From CAYRGS01 sp964423875 (GTDB taxonomy: Bacteria > UBA8248 > JACPRG01 > G963555815): 22,992 nt of DNA. Below the pieces are notes generated by a model. The model was not told the DNA's origin. It searched no databases and saw only the letters and a list, made by a program, of their open reading frames with translations. Location of the stretch: NCBI GenBank assembly GCA_964423875.1, contig CAYRGS010000057.1:1-22992 (forward strand), read 5' to 3'. Made by a program: the position numbers and the translations under genes. Of the stretch, positions 14,638 to 21,996 are shown in pieces (within the stretch, counting starts at the first letter, position 1; every line of letters begins with the position of its first letter).

Positions 14638-16047
14638 ATGCCCAAAGAGAAGGTGGACCTTCTGTTCAAAAACGCCGTTGTCCTCACGATGAACAAGGAG
14701 CGGGAGCTCCTCTGGGACGGGGCGGTCGCCGTTCAGGGGGAGAAGATCGCCGCTGTGGGATTGACGGACGACCTGGCCGGAAAGTACGAGGGAAAGCGCG
14801 AGATCGACGCCAGGCGCAAGCTCCTGATGCCCGGGCTCGTCAACACGCACAACCACATGTTCGGTGCCCTGTGTCGGGGTTTTGTCAATGACCTCTCCTT
14901 CACCCCCTGGGTTCAGAAGAAGTTCTATGTATCCACCAAAGGGTTGGACTTGGAAAACTACCACCTGAGCACGCTCCTGCTCGGGATCGAGATGCTGAAA
15001 TCCGGCACGACCTGTTACGTGGACTGCGGGACGGTGCAGGGGCTTGAATCCGGTGCCGCCCGGGCGATCGAGGAGATCGGCATCAAGGCCGTCCTTGGCC
15101 GGTCGATGGCGGACATCACCGAGGCCCTCTCGAGCCACCTGCATGACCGCAAGGAGACCACGCGCGAGAACCTGCGCGACACCGAGGGATTCGTTCAGGA
15201 ATATCACGAGGCCGCCGATGGGCGGATCCGGGCTTGGTTCGCCCCGATCCAGGTGTCGTGCATCTCGGACGAGCTTTGCCGGGAATCCATCCGGTTGGCC
15301 GAACAGTACGACTCGGGGTTCGTCACGCACGCCGCCGTGGACAAGGCGGATGTCGAGCTCTGTCTGGAGCGATTCGGCGATACGCCCATCGAGCGCTTCC
15401 ACCGATTGGGGGTTCTGGGCGAACGCCTCATCGCTACCCATATGGGATGGCTGACGCAGAACGAGATTCAGCTGCTGGCCGAATCCCGGACGAACATCTC
15501 TCATTGTCCGAGCGCCAGCATGAAGCTCGCCTACGGGTGTCTGAGCCACGGGAGCTTCCCGGAGCTGGAAGCGGCCGGGGCCAACGTGACCCTCGGCTCC
15601 GATGGACCGGCGGCGAGCAACTTCCAGGACCTGTTCCGGGTGATGTATTTGGCATCCGTTGGACACAAAGAGGCCCGCTTGGATCCCCGCGTTGTCCCGC
15701 CGGAGAAGGCCCTCGAGTGGGCGACCCTGAACGGCGCGCGCGCGGTGGGCTGGGGGGATCGGATCGGCTCGCTGGAAACGGGGAAACGGGCGGATGTGGC
15801 CGTCCTTAACCTCCACAGGACCGAATTTGTCCCCCTCCATCCGGACACCCTGGTGCAGAACCTCGTCTACGCCGCGGCCGGACACTGCGTCGAGATGGTC
15901 CTCGTGGACGGCAGAGTCGTTGTGGAGGAGGGTCGGGTCACGACGGTGGACGAGGACGATATCATCGACCGCATCAACCGGTTCGCGGACCGCTTTGCCG
16001 GGCTGTCAAGGGAATGGGACGAGAAGAAGGCGGCGGGGGAACACTGA
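14638..16047 (+). CDS. Amidohydrolase of the COG0402 (MTA/SAH deaminase, TrzN/AtzA-like) group
   Basis: Metal-dependent hydrolase with a TIM-barrel fold, acting on C-N bonds of heterocyclic or related compounds. ATG 14638 has GGGAGG eight bases upstream, giving 469 residues, the usual family length. Metal and catalytic residues: H71 and H73 (NTHNH), H231, H268 (ATHMGW), and D322 (LGSDGPAASN). HCPSASMKLAYG replaces the common HCPxSNMKLGSG. In known deaminases the His equivalent to 231 is followed three residues later by a catalytic Glu (H-x2-E), but here the position is Val 234 (HAAVD). This hints at a reaction other than simple deamination or at an altered mechanism. The substrate is unknown. 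It lies between UbiD and the second molybdenum hydroxylase, 107 bases before the latter. Confidence 0.88.
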   Translation: MPKEKVDLLFKNAVVLTMNKERELLWDGAVAVQGEKIAAVGLTDDLAGKYEGKREIDARRKLLMPGLVNTHNHMFGALCRGFVNDLSFTPWVQKKFYVSTKGLDLENYHLSTLLLGIEMLKSGTTCYVDCGTVQGLESGAARAIEEIGIKAVLGRSMADITEALSSHLHDRKETTRENLRDTEGFVQEYHEAADGRIRAWFAPIQVSCISDELCRESIRLAEQYDSGFVTHAAVDKADVELCLERFGDTPIERFHRLGVLGERLIATHMGWLTQNEIQLLAESRTNISHCPSASMKLAYGCLSHGSFPELEAAGANVTLGSDGPAASNFQDLFRVMYLASVGHKEARLDPRVVPPEKALEWATLNGARAVGWGDRIGSLETGKRADVAVLNLHRTEFVPLHPDTLVQNLVYAAAGHCVEMVLVDGRVVVEEGRVTTVDEDDIIDRINRFADRFAGLSREWDEKKAAGEH

Positions 16048-16154
16048 GAGGCGCTTGCCCGCTCAGGATGCGGGTTGCGAAACGGAGCCCTCGCTGCGTT
16101 GCGGAGCCGGCCAGGCCGCGAAATCTAGCCTATCGGAAATAGCGGGAGTGTGTC

Positions 16155-18524
16155 ATGAGCTCTGAGTTTCGCTTGAACACGAAATGGATTGGCGCCGACG
16201 TCCCCCGCAAGGAGGACCATCGACTTCTCACGGGCGGAGGGCGGTACGTCGACGACCTGCCCTGTCCGGAGGCGCTGCACGGCGCTTTCCTGCGCTCCCC
16301 TTACGCCCACGCCCGAATCGAGTCCATCGACGTCTCGGGGGCGCTGGAGCGGGGGGCCGTCGCGGCCTTCACCGCCGAGGATATGGGCGAGGCGTGCCGG
16401 GAGTTTCCCCAGCCGGTTCCGAATCCCGCGCTCCGGCCCCGGAACTTTCTCCCCCTGGCGCGCGGCTTCGCCCGGTATGTGGGCGAGCCTGTCGTATTCG
16501 TCCTGGCCGGGGACCGCGCGGCGGCCGAGGACGCCTTGGACGGGGTCCGGGTCTCGTACGAGGTCCTTCCGGCAACGGCCCATCCCGTGGACGCCCTGAA
16601 GGCGGACGCGCCCCTAGTTCACGCCGACCTCGGGGACAACCGGGCCGCCCGGCTCGAAGTCCGGTTCGGCGACGCCGAGAAGGAGTTGGCCCGCGTGCCG
16701 AGGCGGGAGAAGCTCCGGCTGACGTTGCAACGGGCGGGCGGGGAGGCGATGGAAACGCGAGGCCTGTTGGCCTACCATGACCCGGCGTTCGACCAGTTGA
16801 CCCTTTACTCCTCGACGCAGGTCCCCCATCAGGTGCGCCGGAACATCTCCCGGGTACTGGGCCGCCCCGAGCATTCGGTGGACGTCATCGCCCCGGACGT
16901 GGGCGGGGGGTTTGGACCTAAGGCGTTTTCCTACCCCGAGGACTTTGTCGTCCCTTGGGCGGCCATGCGGACGGGCAGGCCGGTCAAGTGGATCGAGGAC
17001 CGGATCGAGCACATCCAGACGACCTACCAGGAGCGCGAGCAGGTCCACGAGGTGGAAGTTGGGTTCGACGACGAAGGCCGCATCCTGGCCCTCCGGGACC
17101 GCGGCGTGTTCGACACCGGGGCCTATGTCCCCTGGGGGGTGGTGGTCCCCTATCTCTCGATCACCAACATCCCCGGACCCTACCGCATCCGACATTTTGA
17201 CGCGGCGATGGAGGTGGTTTACACCCACCGGGTGCCGATCACCCCGGTCCGTGGCGCCGGACGGCCCCAGTCGGCCTTCATTATGGAGCGGATCATTGAG
17301 CGGATCGCCGACCGGCTGGGGCTGGACTCCGTGGCGGTTCGGCGAAAGAACCTCATTCAGCCCGAAGAGTTCCCCTACGAAATCGGCATCCTCGCCCGGG
17401 ACGGCACGCCGTTGACCTACGACAACGGGGATTACCCCGCTTTGATGAACATGGCGTTGGAAGCCGCGGCCTATGAGGATTTCAGAAACGGCAAGCGGCG
17501 CCCGGGCGAGGTGGGGGCCCTGGAAAAGGGCAGGTACGTAGGTATGGGCGTCAGTTTCAACATCGAGGGAACCGGATTCGGTCCCTACGAGGGGGCCGTC
17601 GTCCGAGTGGACGACTCCGGGGAAGTCATTCTTTACACCGGGGCGACGCCCACCGGGCAGGGTCACGAGACCATCCTCAGTCAGGTCCTGGCCGAGACCC
17701 TTGATCTGGTTCCCCGGGACATCAAGGTCGTGACCGGGGACACCCGCCACATCCCTTATGGATTCGGGACCTTCGCCAGCCGGATTGCGGTGACGGCGGC
17801 CGGGGAGGCAATGCGGAAGAAGGTCTTCGAGTTCGCCTCCGCGTCTCTGGAGTGCGCCGCCGAGGATCTCGAGATCTCCGACGGAAAGGTCGCCGTCAAA
17901 GGAAGCCCCGAGCGGTCCATGACTTTGGGGGAAGTGGCCCGCGCGGCCGCGGGGACTCCGGGGATGATGATGGGCGGCAAAGCGCCCGGGCTCGAGGTCC
18001 GGGAATACAATACGCCGAGCGCTCCGGCGACGTCGGCCGGCTGTCACGTGTGCGTCGTCGAGGTGGATACGGAGACGGGACATGTTCGCGTGCTGCGCTA
18101 CGTCGTCGCCCACGACTGCGGCCGGGTCCTGAATCCGACGATCCTGACCGGACAGGTCCGGGGGGCGATCGTCCACGGGATCGGCGAGACCATCATCGAG
18201 GAGGTAGCCTTCGACGAGAACGCAGCGCCCCTAGCCTCCACATTCCTCGACTACCTCCTGCCGCTTTCCACCGACATCCCGGACATCGAGGTCCATCACA
18301 TGGAGACCCCCTCGCCTTTCAACCATCTGGGCGTAAAGGGGGCCGGAGAAAGCGGCACTATCGCCGCGCCTGCAGCCGTTGTCGCGGCGATTGAAAATGC
18401 GCTTAAGCCGCTTGGGGTCGAGATCAACGAGACGCCGCTTACGCCCTACCGCCTGTGGAAAATCCTGGAGACGGGGAAGAGCCCGGTCGATGATCGGGAG
18501 TGGGGTGGAAGCCGGATTGGTTGA
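16155..18524 (+). CDS. Molybdenum hydroxylase large subunit, CoxL form-II-like
   Basis: Second molybdopterin-binding catalytic subunit in the window. ATG 16155 has GGGAG six bases upstream, and the 789-residue product is standard for the family. Motifs: GGGFGPK (250-256), active-site loop P-V-R-G-A-G-R-P-Q with Arg 366, T-G-Q-G-H-E, and KGAGESG with catalytic Glu 732. The VRGAGR loop matches form-II CoxL-type (putative aldehyde or other hydroxylase) proteins, not the AYRCSFR loop of true CO dehydrogenase, so CO oxidation is unlikely. It is clearly diverged from the subunit at 9258. No medium (FAD) or small (2Fe-2S) subunit gene flanks it. It closes the UbiD-amidohydrolase set and converges on the SDR gene with only 24 bases between stops. 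Confidence 0.9.
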   Translation: MSSEFRLNTKWIGADVPRKEDHRLLTGGGRYVDDLPCPEALHGAFLRSPYAHARIESIDVSGALERGAVAAFTAEDMGEACREFPQPVPNPALRPRNFLPLARGFARYVGEPVVFVLAGDRAAAEDALDGVRVSYEVLPATAHPVDALKADAPLVHADLGDNRAARLEVRFGDAEKELARVPRREKLRLTLQRAGGEAMETRGLLAYHDPAFDQLTLYSSTQVPHQVRRNISRVLGRPEHSVDVIAPDVGGGFGPKAFSYPEDFVVPWAAMRTGRPVKWIEDRIEHIQTTYQEREQVHEVEVGFDDEGRILALRDRGVFDTGAYVPWGVVVPYLSITNIPGPYRIRHFDAAMEVVYTHRVPITPVRGAGRPQSAFIMERIIERIADRLGLDSVAVRRKNLIQPEEFPYEIGILARDGTPLTYDNGDYPALMNMALEAAAYEDFRNGKRRPGEVGALEKGRYVGMGVSFNIEGTGFGPYEGAVVRVDDSGEVILYTGATPTGQGHETILSQVLAETLDLVPRDIKVVTGDTRHIPYGFGTFASRIAVTAAGEAMRKKVFEFASASLECAAEDLEISDGKVAVKGSPERSMTLGEVARAAAGTPGMMMGGKAPGLEVREYNTPSAPATSAGCHVCVVEVDTETGHVRVLRYVVAHDCGRVLNPTILTGQVRGAIVHGIGETIIEEVAFDENAAPLASTFLDYLLPLSTDIPDIEVHHMETPSPFNHLGVKGAGESGTIAAPAAVVAAIENALKPLGVEINETPLTPYRLWKILETGKSPVDDREWGGSRIG

Positions 18525-18548
18525 CCCCCGCGTGGAAAACGGGTCTCG

Positions 18549-19295
18549 CTAAGGCATCACCGCCCCGCCGTTGACGACGAGCGTCTGACCGGTGATGAAG
18601 TCCGCGTCCGAGGACAGAAGAAAGACGATCGTTCCGACCATGTCTTCCGGGACCTCCCGCCGCTGAATGATTCGCATCTTCTGATTGATCTCATCGAGCT
18701 CCGGACGCTCGCGGTTGTCTTTCTCGTGAGGAATGTAGTCCGGCGCGACGGTGTTGACGTTGATCCCGTAACCCCCGCACTCCCGGGCCAAGCTCCGCGT
18801 GAACCCCAGGATGCCGGCTTTGGAGGTTACATAGTGGATGAGCCCCGGGGTCCCCTTGTAGACGGTGTTCGAGGCGATGTTGAGGATGCGTCCGAATTCC
18901 TGGTCCTTCATGTAGGGAAAGACCGCCTTGCAGCAGAAAAATACGCCCTTGAGGTTCACGGCCATCGCCCGATCCCATTCTTCCCCGGTGATCTCGAAAA
19001 AGGGCCCGAGACCCAGATCCTGGTAAAGGGCGGCGTTGTTGATGAGCCCGTCGACGCGGCCGAACCGGTCATGGACGGATTTCGCCATGCCCCGGGTCGC
19101 CTCCTCGTCGGTGACGTCCACGGAGACGGCTATAGCCTCTCCCCCGGCAGCCTCGATTTCTTCCACCGTCCCCGAGGCGTCGATGATGTCGGCGGCGGCG
19201 ACCTTGGCCCCCTCCCGCGCCAGACCCTGGGCGTAGACCCGGCCGAGGTTTCGGCCGGCCCCCGTGACGATGACCACCTTTCCTTCCAACCTCAT
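18549..19295 (-). CDS. Short-chain dehydrogenase/reductase (FabG-like SDR)
   Basis: NAD(P)-dependent oxidoreductase interconverting an alcohol and a carbonyl. ATG 19295 is preferred over ATG 19301 because AGGAG is seven bases from the former but only one from the latter. The product is then 248 residues, the classical SDR size. Motifs: TGAGRNLG cofactor loop, N-N-A-A, catalytic Ser in I-A-S-N-T, and Y-V-T-S-K (Tyr and Lys). The second Gly of the usual TGxxxGxG is Asn, a variant seen in some SDRs. An Asp (A-A-D-I) at the end of the second strand favours NAD(H). It lies about 50 bases downstream of the FAD oxidoreductase on the same strand, so the two are likely one transcript. The C-terminal VNGGAVMP is typical. 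Confidence 0.93.
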   Translation of the reverse strand: MRLEGKVVIVTGAGRNLGRVYAQGLAREGAKVAAADIIDASGTVEEIEAAGGEAIAVSVDVTDEEATRGMAKSVHDRFGRVDGLINNAALYQDLGLGPFFEITGEEWDRAMAVNLKGVFFCCKAVFPYMKDQEFGRILNIASNTVYKGTPGLIHYVTSKAGILGFTRSLARECGGYGINVNTVAPDYIPHEKDNRERPELDEINQKMRIIQRREVPEDMVGTIVFLLSSDADFITGQTLVVNGGAVMP

Positions 19296-19348
19296 CTCCA
19301 TTCTCCTCGACGGCGTCTTGGGGAAATATCAGCGAGTCAGGGCAGGGC

Positions 19349-20950
19349 TTACTCCGGTTTCAGGACCGCGTATTCCGTCCCCGCCCACCAAGGATCGATG
19401 CCCAGGTCCTCGGCGATGGCGCCCGCGGCGTTGTAACCGCAGGCCCCGTGGCAGCCACCCCGGGGATGGGTGCTGGGACCGCAGAGGTACAGCCCCTCGA
19501 TGGGTGTCCGGTAGGGCGGATAACCGTGGAAGGGCCGGAAGATCCCCATCTGGTCCTGCGTGATGCGCCCGCTGACCATGTCCCCGTTCACCATCGAGAT
19601 GTTCTCCCGGGCGATGTCAGCGGGGGTGTACACAAACCGGCCCACAACGGCCCCATCGTCTATGTTCTTCGTCGAGCGGCGCAAGAGGTCAAAACACCGG
19701 TCGGCGTAGTCCTCCTTGATCTCGTTCCACCTCTCATCCCCCCCCTTGATCTTGCAGGGCGCGTACTGCCAGAGGATGGTCACGTGCTTTCCCGGGGGGG
19801 CGATGGACGGATCGAACCGGCTCGGGTGAAGCGTCATGTACCCGGTAGGGTCTGGAGGCTCGCCGATGCCCAGCTGATAGAACTCCTTCCTGATGTCCTC
19901 CATGGAGTCCCTCCCCAGCATGACGTTGAAGGACTGGTTGGGAACGTCGGAGGAGGTCCGGTAGGCCGGGTCTACGTTGAGGGCGAGGTGGACGCCGAAT
20001 ATCGTGAAATAGCTAAACTGGAAGCCACGGACCTGATCGGCGAACTCCTGGGAGAGCTCATCCCCGTTCACCATTTGCTGGAACACTTGCTTGGGCTCGA
20101 CGTTGCTCGCGACGGCCCGGGCGGCTTCAATCTCGGTCCCGTCGGAAAGGACGACCCCCTTCGCGCGCCCTCCCCGGGTCAAAATCCGGGAGACGTGACA
20201 TCCCGTCCGAATCTCTCCGCCGTGGGCTTCGAGGTGAGCCGCCAGTGCGTCGGTGAGGGACTGGGAACCGCCCACCGCCAGGGAGTTCCCCCCCGAGCGG
20301 TGCTGGTTGACCAGGAGGGAGACAGGGACCATGCCGGACCCTTTGGCAAAGGGATCCTGAATAGTCTGCAAGGCATAGTTGACGAACCAGACCTTGACGC
20401 ACTCGTTCTCGAAGAGCTCATCGGCCACGTCCTCGATGCTCATCATCCAGGTCCGGAGCGCCCGCCGTCCCTGGGCGGTTTCCTCCAGTCGACCCCAGAT
20501 CTGAGAAGGGGGCAACGGGGGCGCAAACAGCATTCGGGAGATGAACTCGAACGTGGACTCGTGCTCTCTGATCCAGTCCCGGTACCGGGCCGCGTCACTC
20601 CCGGAGAATTTCCCAATTTCCGAGACCGTTGCCTCCAGGTCCCTTTGGAGGGCCAGGCTCCGGCCATCGCTGAAAACATGAGTGCAGATAACCGGAGGGA
20701 AGATGTACCTGGAGCCGAAGCGCTCCAGTTCCAAATCCGCGCGGATGGGGCCGATGTGCATCCAGTTGTGGTTGACGGCGTGAAGGCTGAAGGTGAAGCC
20801 GGGAACGGTTTCGCGCGAGGTGACGCCCCCGCCGGTGTAGGGCAGGCGCTCGAGGACCAGGGTCCGAAGCCCGGCCTTGGCCAGGTAGCACGCAAGGGTC
20901 AGGCCGTTGTGGCCGGACCCGATGACGATGACATCGTATTGCTCGGCCAA
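19349..20950 (-). CDS. FAD-dependent oxidoreductase, phytoene-dehydrogenase-like (PYROXD2/CrtI fold)
   Basis: Flavoprotein oxidase or dehydrogenase of the CrtI/PYROXD2 type. The likely start is TTG 20950, with GGAGG (20961-20957) six bases upstream. It places the FAD motif at the very N-terminus: Y-D-V-I-V-I-G-S-G-H-N-G (residues 5-16), followed by VLERLPYTGGG. An upstream ATG at 21013 would add 21 basic residues that look non-coding. The protein is 533 residues. The C-terminal block PIEGLYLCGPSTHPRGGCHG closes the FAD site and is characteristic of PYROXD2-like proteins rather than carotenoid desaturases. No carotenoid genes are nearby, so pigment synthesis is unlikely. It faces away from the regulator at 21331 and is probably transcribed with the SDR. 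Confidence 0.88.
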   Translation of the reverse strand: MAEQYDVIVIGSGHNGLTLACYLAKAGLRTLVLERLPYTGGGVTSRETVPGFTFSLHAVNHNWMHIGPIRADLELERFGSRYIFPPVICTHVFSDGRSLALQRDLEATVSEIGKFSGSDAARYRDWIREHESTFEFISRMLFAPPLPPSQIWGRLEETAQGRRALRTWMMSIEDVADELFENECVKVWFVNYALQTIQDPFAKGSGMVPVSLLVNQHRSGGNSLAVGGSQSLTDALAAHLEAHGGEIRTGCHVSRILTRGGRAKGVVLSDGTEIEAARAVASNVEPKQVFQQMVNGDELSQEFADQVRGFQFSYFTIFGVHLALNVDPAYRTSSDVPNQSFNVMLGRDSMEDIRKEFYQLGIGEPPDPTGYMTLHPSRFDPSIAPPGKHVTILWQYAPCKIKGGDERWNEIKEDYADRCFDLLRRSTKNIDDGAVVGRFVYTPADIARENISMVNGDMVSGRITQDQMGIFRPFHGYPPYRTPIEGLYLCGPSTHPRGGCHGACGYNAAGAIAEDLGIDPWWAGTEYAVLKPE

Positions 20951-21109
20951 TTGTTTCCTCCGCCCGCCTGGGGTGCCTTGAGATCGTCTCGCGTGCGCTC
21001 GCCGGCCGCACATTCCCCCACGAAATCTTCGAGCGGCCGGGCTCGCTAGTTTTCAAACCGGAACCGCTTGGCACCGAGACAACTTACAGGGTGTATGTGT
21101 TTCATGGAG

Positions 21110-21137
21110 GCTATCAAACGCTTAGGAGTCATGTCAA
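21110..21137 (-). promoter_or_regulatory. Candidate promoter for the FAD oxidoreductase/SDR pair
   Basis: On minus a perfect TTGACA (21137-21132) is followed after 16 bases by GATAGC (21115-21110), a poor -10 (3 of 6). A weak -10 beside a perfect -35 is common at activated promoters. The leader would be about 150 bases to TTG 20950. Confidence 0.35.
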
Positions 21138-21160
21138 CGATTTCGCCCCCGGTTCATTTG

Positions 21161-21177
21161 TCACGCTTGTGGCGTGA
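21161..21177. promoter_or_regulatory. Operator-like inverted repeat
   Basis: TCACGC-TTGTG-GCGTGA is a perfect six-base inverted repeat with a five-base centre. It lies 11 bases upstream of the plus -35 box and between the two divergent promoters, a natural place for a regulator, possibly the product of the adjacent gene at 21331. Confidence 0.4.
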
Positions 21178-21188
21178 AGAGAAAGAGA

Positions 21189-21216
21189 TTGACAAATGGG
21201 ATAGTCTTGCTAAAAT
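21189..21216 (+). promoter_or_regulatory. Strong sigma70-like promoter of the regulator gene
   Basis: A perfect TTGACA (21189-21194), a 16-base spacer and TAAAAT (21211-21216, 5 of 6) preceded by TGC, which forms an extended -10. This is the best promoter match I found. The transcript would start near 21223, about 108 bases before ATG 21331. Confidence 0.65.
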
Positions 21217-21330
21217 CATTTAAGCGATACACAATTTATTTAATATCAATGAACGCGCAGCCTCACCTGTTGAATTATCCGCGCTTTTGGCGCGCGGCGT
21301 TCCCGTCTTTATAGTGACTGACTCTCTGTC

Positions 21331-21960
21331 ATGAACAGAAAGACCCTGTTTCAGAATGTCGAGGCGGTGGCCCGGGGACTCAGCAAGTTTTTCGGCGAAT
21401 CCATCGAGGTTGTGGTCCACGATTTCGCCGACCCCGACCGGTCTATCCTGGCCATGTACGGGAATCTGACCGGACGCCGGGTGGGCGACCCCGCTCCCGA
21501 GGCGCTCCGGCGGCATTGGGCGAAGGGGGAGGACCTGCACAACTACCCCGCCCAGACCCGCGACGGCCGGCCGCTCAAGGCATCGACAGTCTTCCTGAGA
21601 GACGGAAGCGGATCGATCATCGGCGCCCTTTCCGTCAATTACGACCTGACCGAGACCCTGCTTCTGTCGAATTCCCTGGAACGCTTTTCCCGAAGGACCC
21701 CCGCCGAGTCGGCGGTGGAGGCTGCCCCCATCGTCGGAAACGGCGTGGGCGGCCAGATTGAGCGGGCCTTCGCCGATGCGGCCGATGCGGTCGGAAGGCC
21801 GGCCCCGCTCATGGCGCGGGCGCAGAAGGTCCGCGTTGTCCACGACCTCGAACGCCGGGGCATTTTTCTCATCAAGGGCGCGGTGGACGAGGTAGCCCAA
21901 CTTTTGGGGGTTTCCCGTTACACGGTCTACAACTACCGAAAAGAGGTTTCGGCCGTTTGA
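21331..21960 (+). CDS. YheO/DauR-like transcriptional regulator (PAS-like + HTH_22)
   Basis: DNA-binding regulator of 209 residues. The first 120 residues fit the YheO-like PAS-type domain: V-V-V-H-D-F-A-D near 29-36, then N-L-T-G-R-x-V-G-D-P, then F-L-R-D-G-S-G-S-I-I-G-A-L. The C-terminal 50 carry a helix-turn-helix of the HTH_22 kind: G-A-V-D-E-V-A-Q-L-L-G-V-S-R-Y-T-V-Y-N-Y. DauR, a member of the family, represses D-arginine catabolism; other members respond to small amino-acid-like molecules. The effector here is unknown. ATG 21331 was kept because the family start aligns, although no good ribosome site is visible. Its position, divergent from the FAD/SDR pair and 36 bases before the M20 hydrolase, suggests it controls both. 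Confidence 0.88.
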   Translation: MNRKTLFQNVEAVARGLSKFFGESIEVVVHDFADPDRSILAMYGNLTGRRVGDPAPEALRRHWAKGEDLHNYPAQTRDGRPLKASTVFLRDGSGSIIGALSVNYDLTETLLLSNSLERFSRRTPAESAVEAAPIVGNGVGGQIERAFADAADAVGRPAPLMARAQKVRVVHDLERRGIFLIKGAVDEVAQLLGVSRYTVYNYRKEVSAV

Positions 21961-21996
21961 ATTCGGCATAACTCAATCATGGAAAGGTGAGGCATC

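Larger units (their letters stand above)
20951..21330. other. Divergent intergenic region, FAD oxidoreductase / regulator
   Basis: These 380 bases hold no gene. The part from about 21090 to 21260 is markedly AT-rich. It carries promoter candidates in both directions and an inverted repeat between them (listed separately). A GC-rich repeat CCGCGC...GCGCGG lies further down, inside the expected leader of the regulator. The layout is that of a shared control region for the regulator and the FAD/SDR pair. Confidence 0.6.

Noticed and set aside
16155..18524. Aerobic CO dehydrogenase (CoxL form I)
   Set aside because: The active-site loop is VRGAGR rather than AYRCSFR, and no coxM/coxS genes adjoin it, so CO oxidation is not supported.
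19349..20950. Carotenoid phytoene desaturase
   Set aside because: The C-terminal block is PYROXD2-like and no phytoene synthase or other carotenoid gene is present.
19448..21049. 533-codon open frame on plus opposite the FAD oxidoreductase
   Set aside because: Antisense shadow. The minus strand has the FAD-binding motif, a ribosome site and the PYROXD2-like C-terminus.
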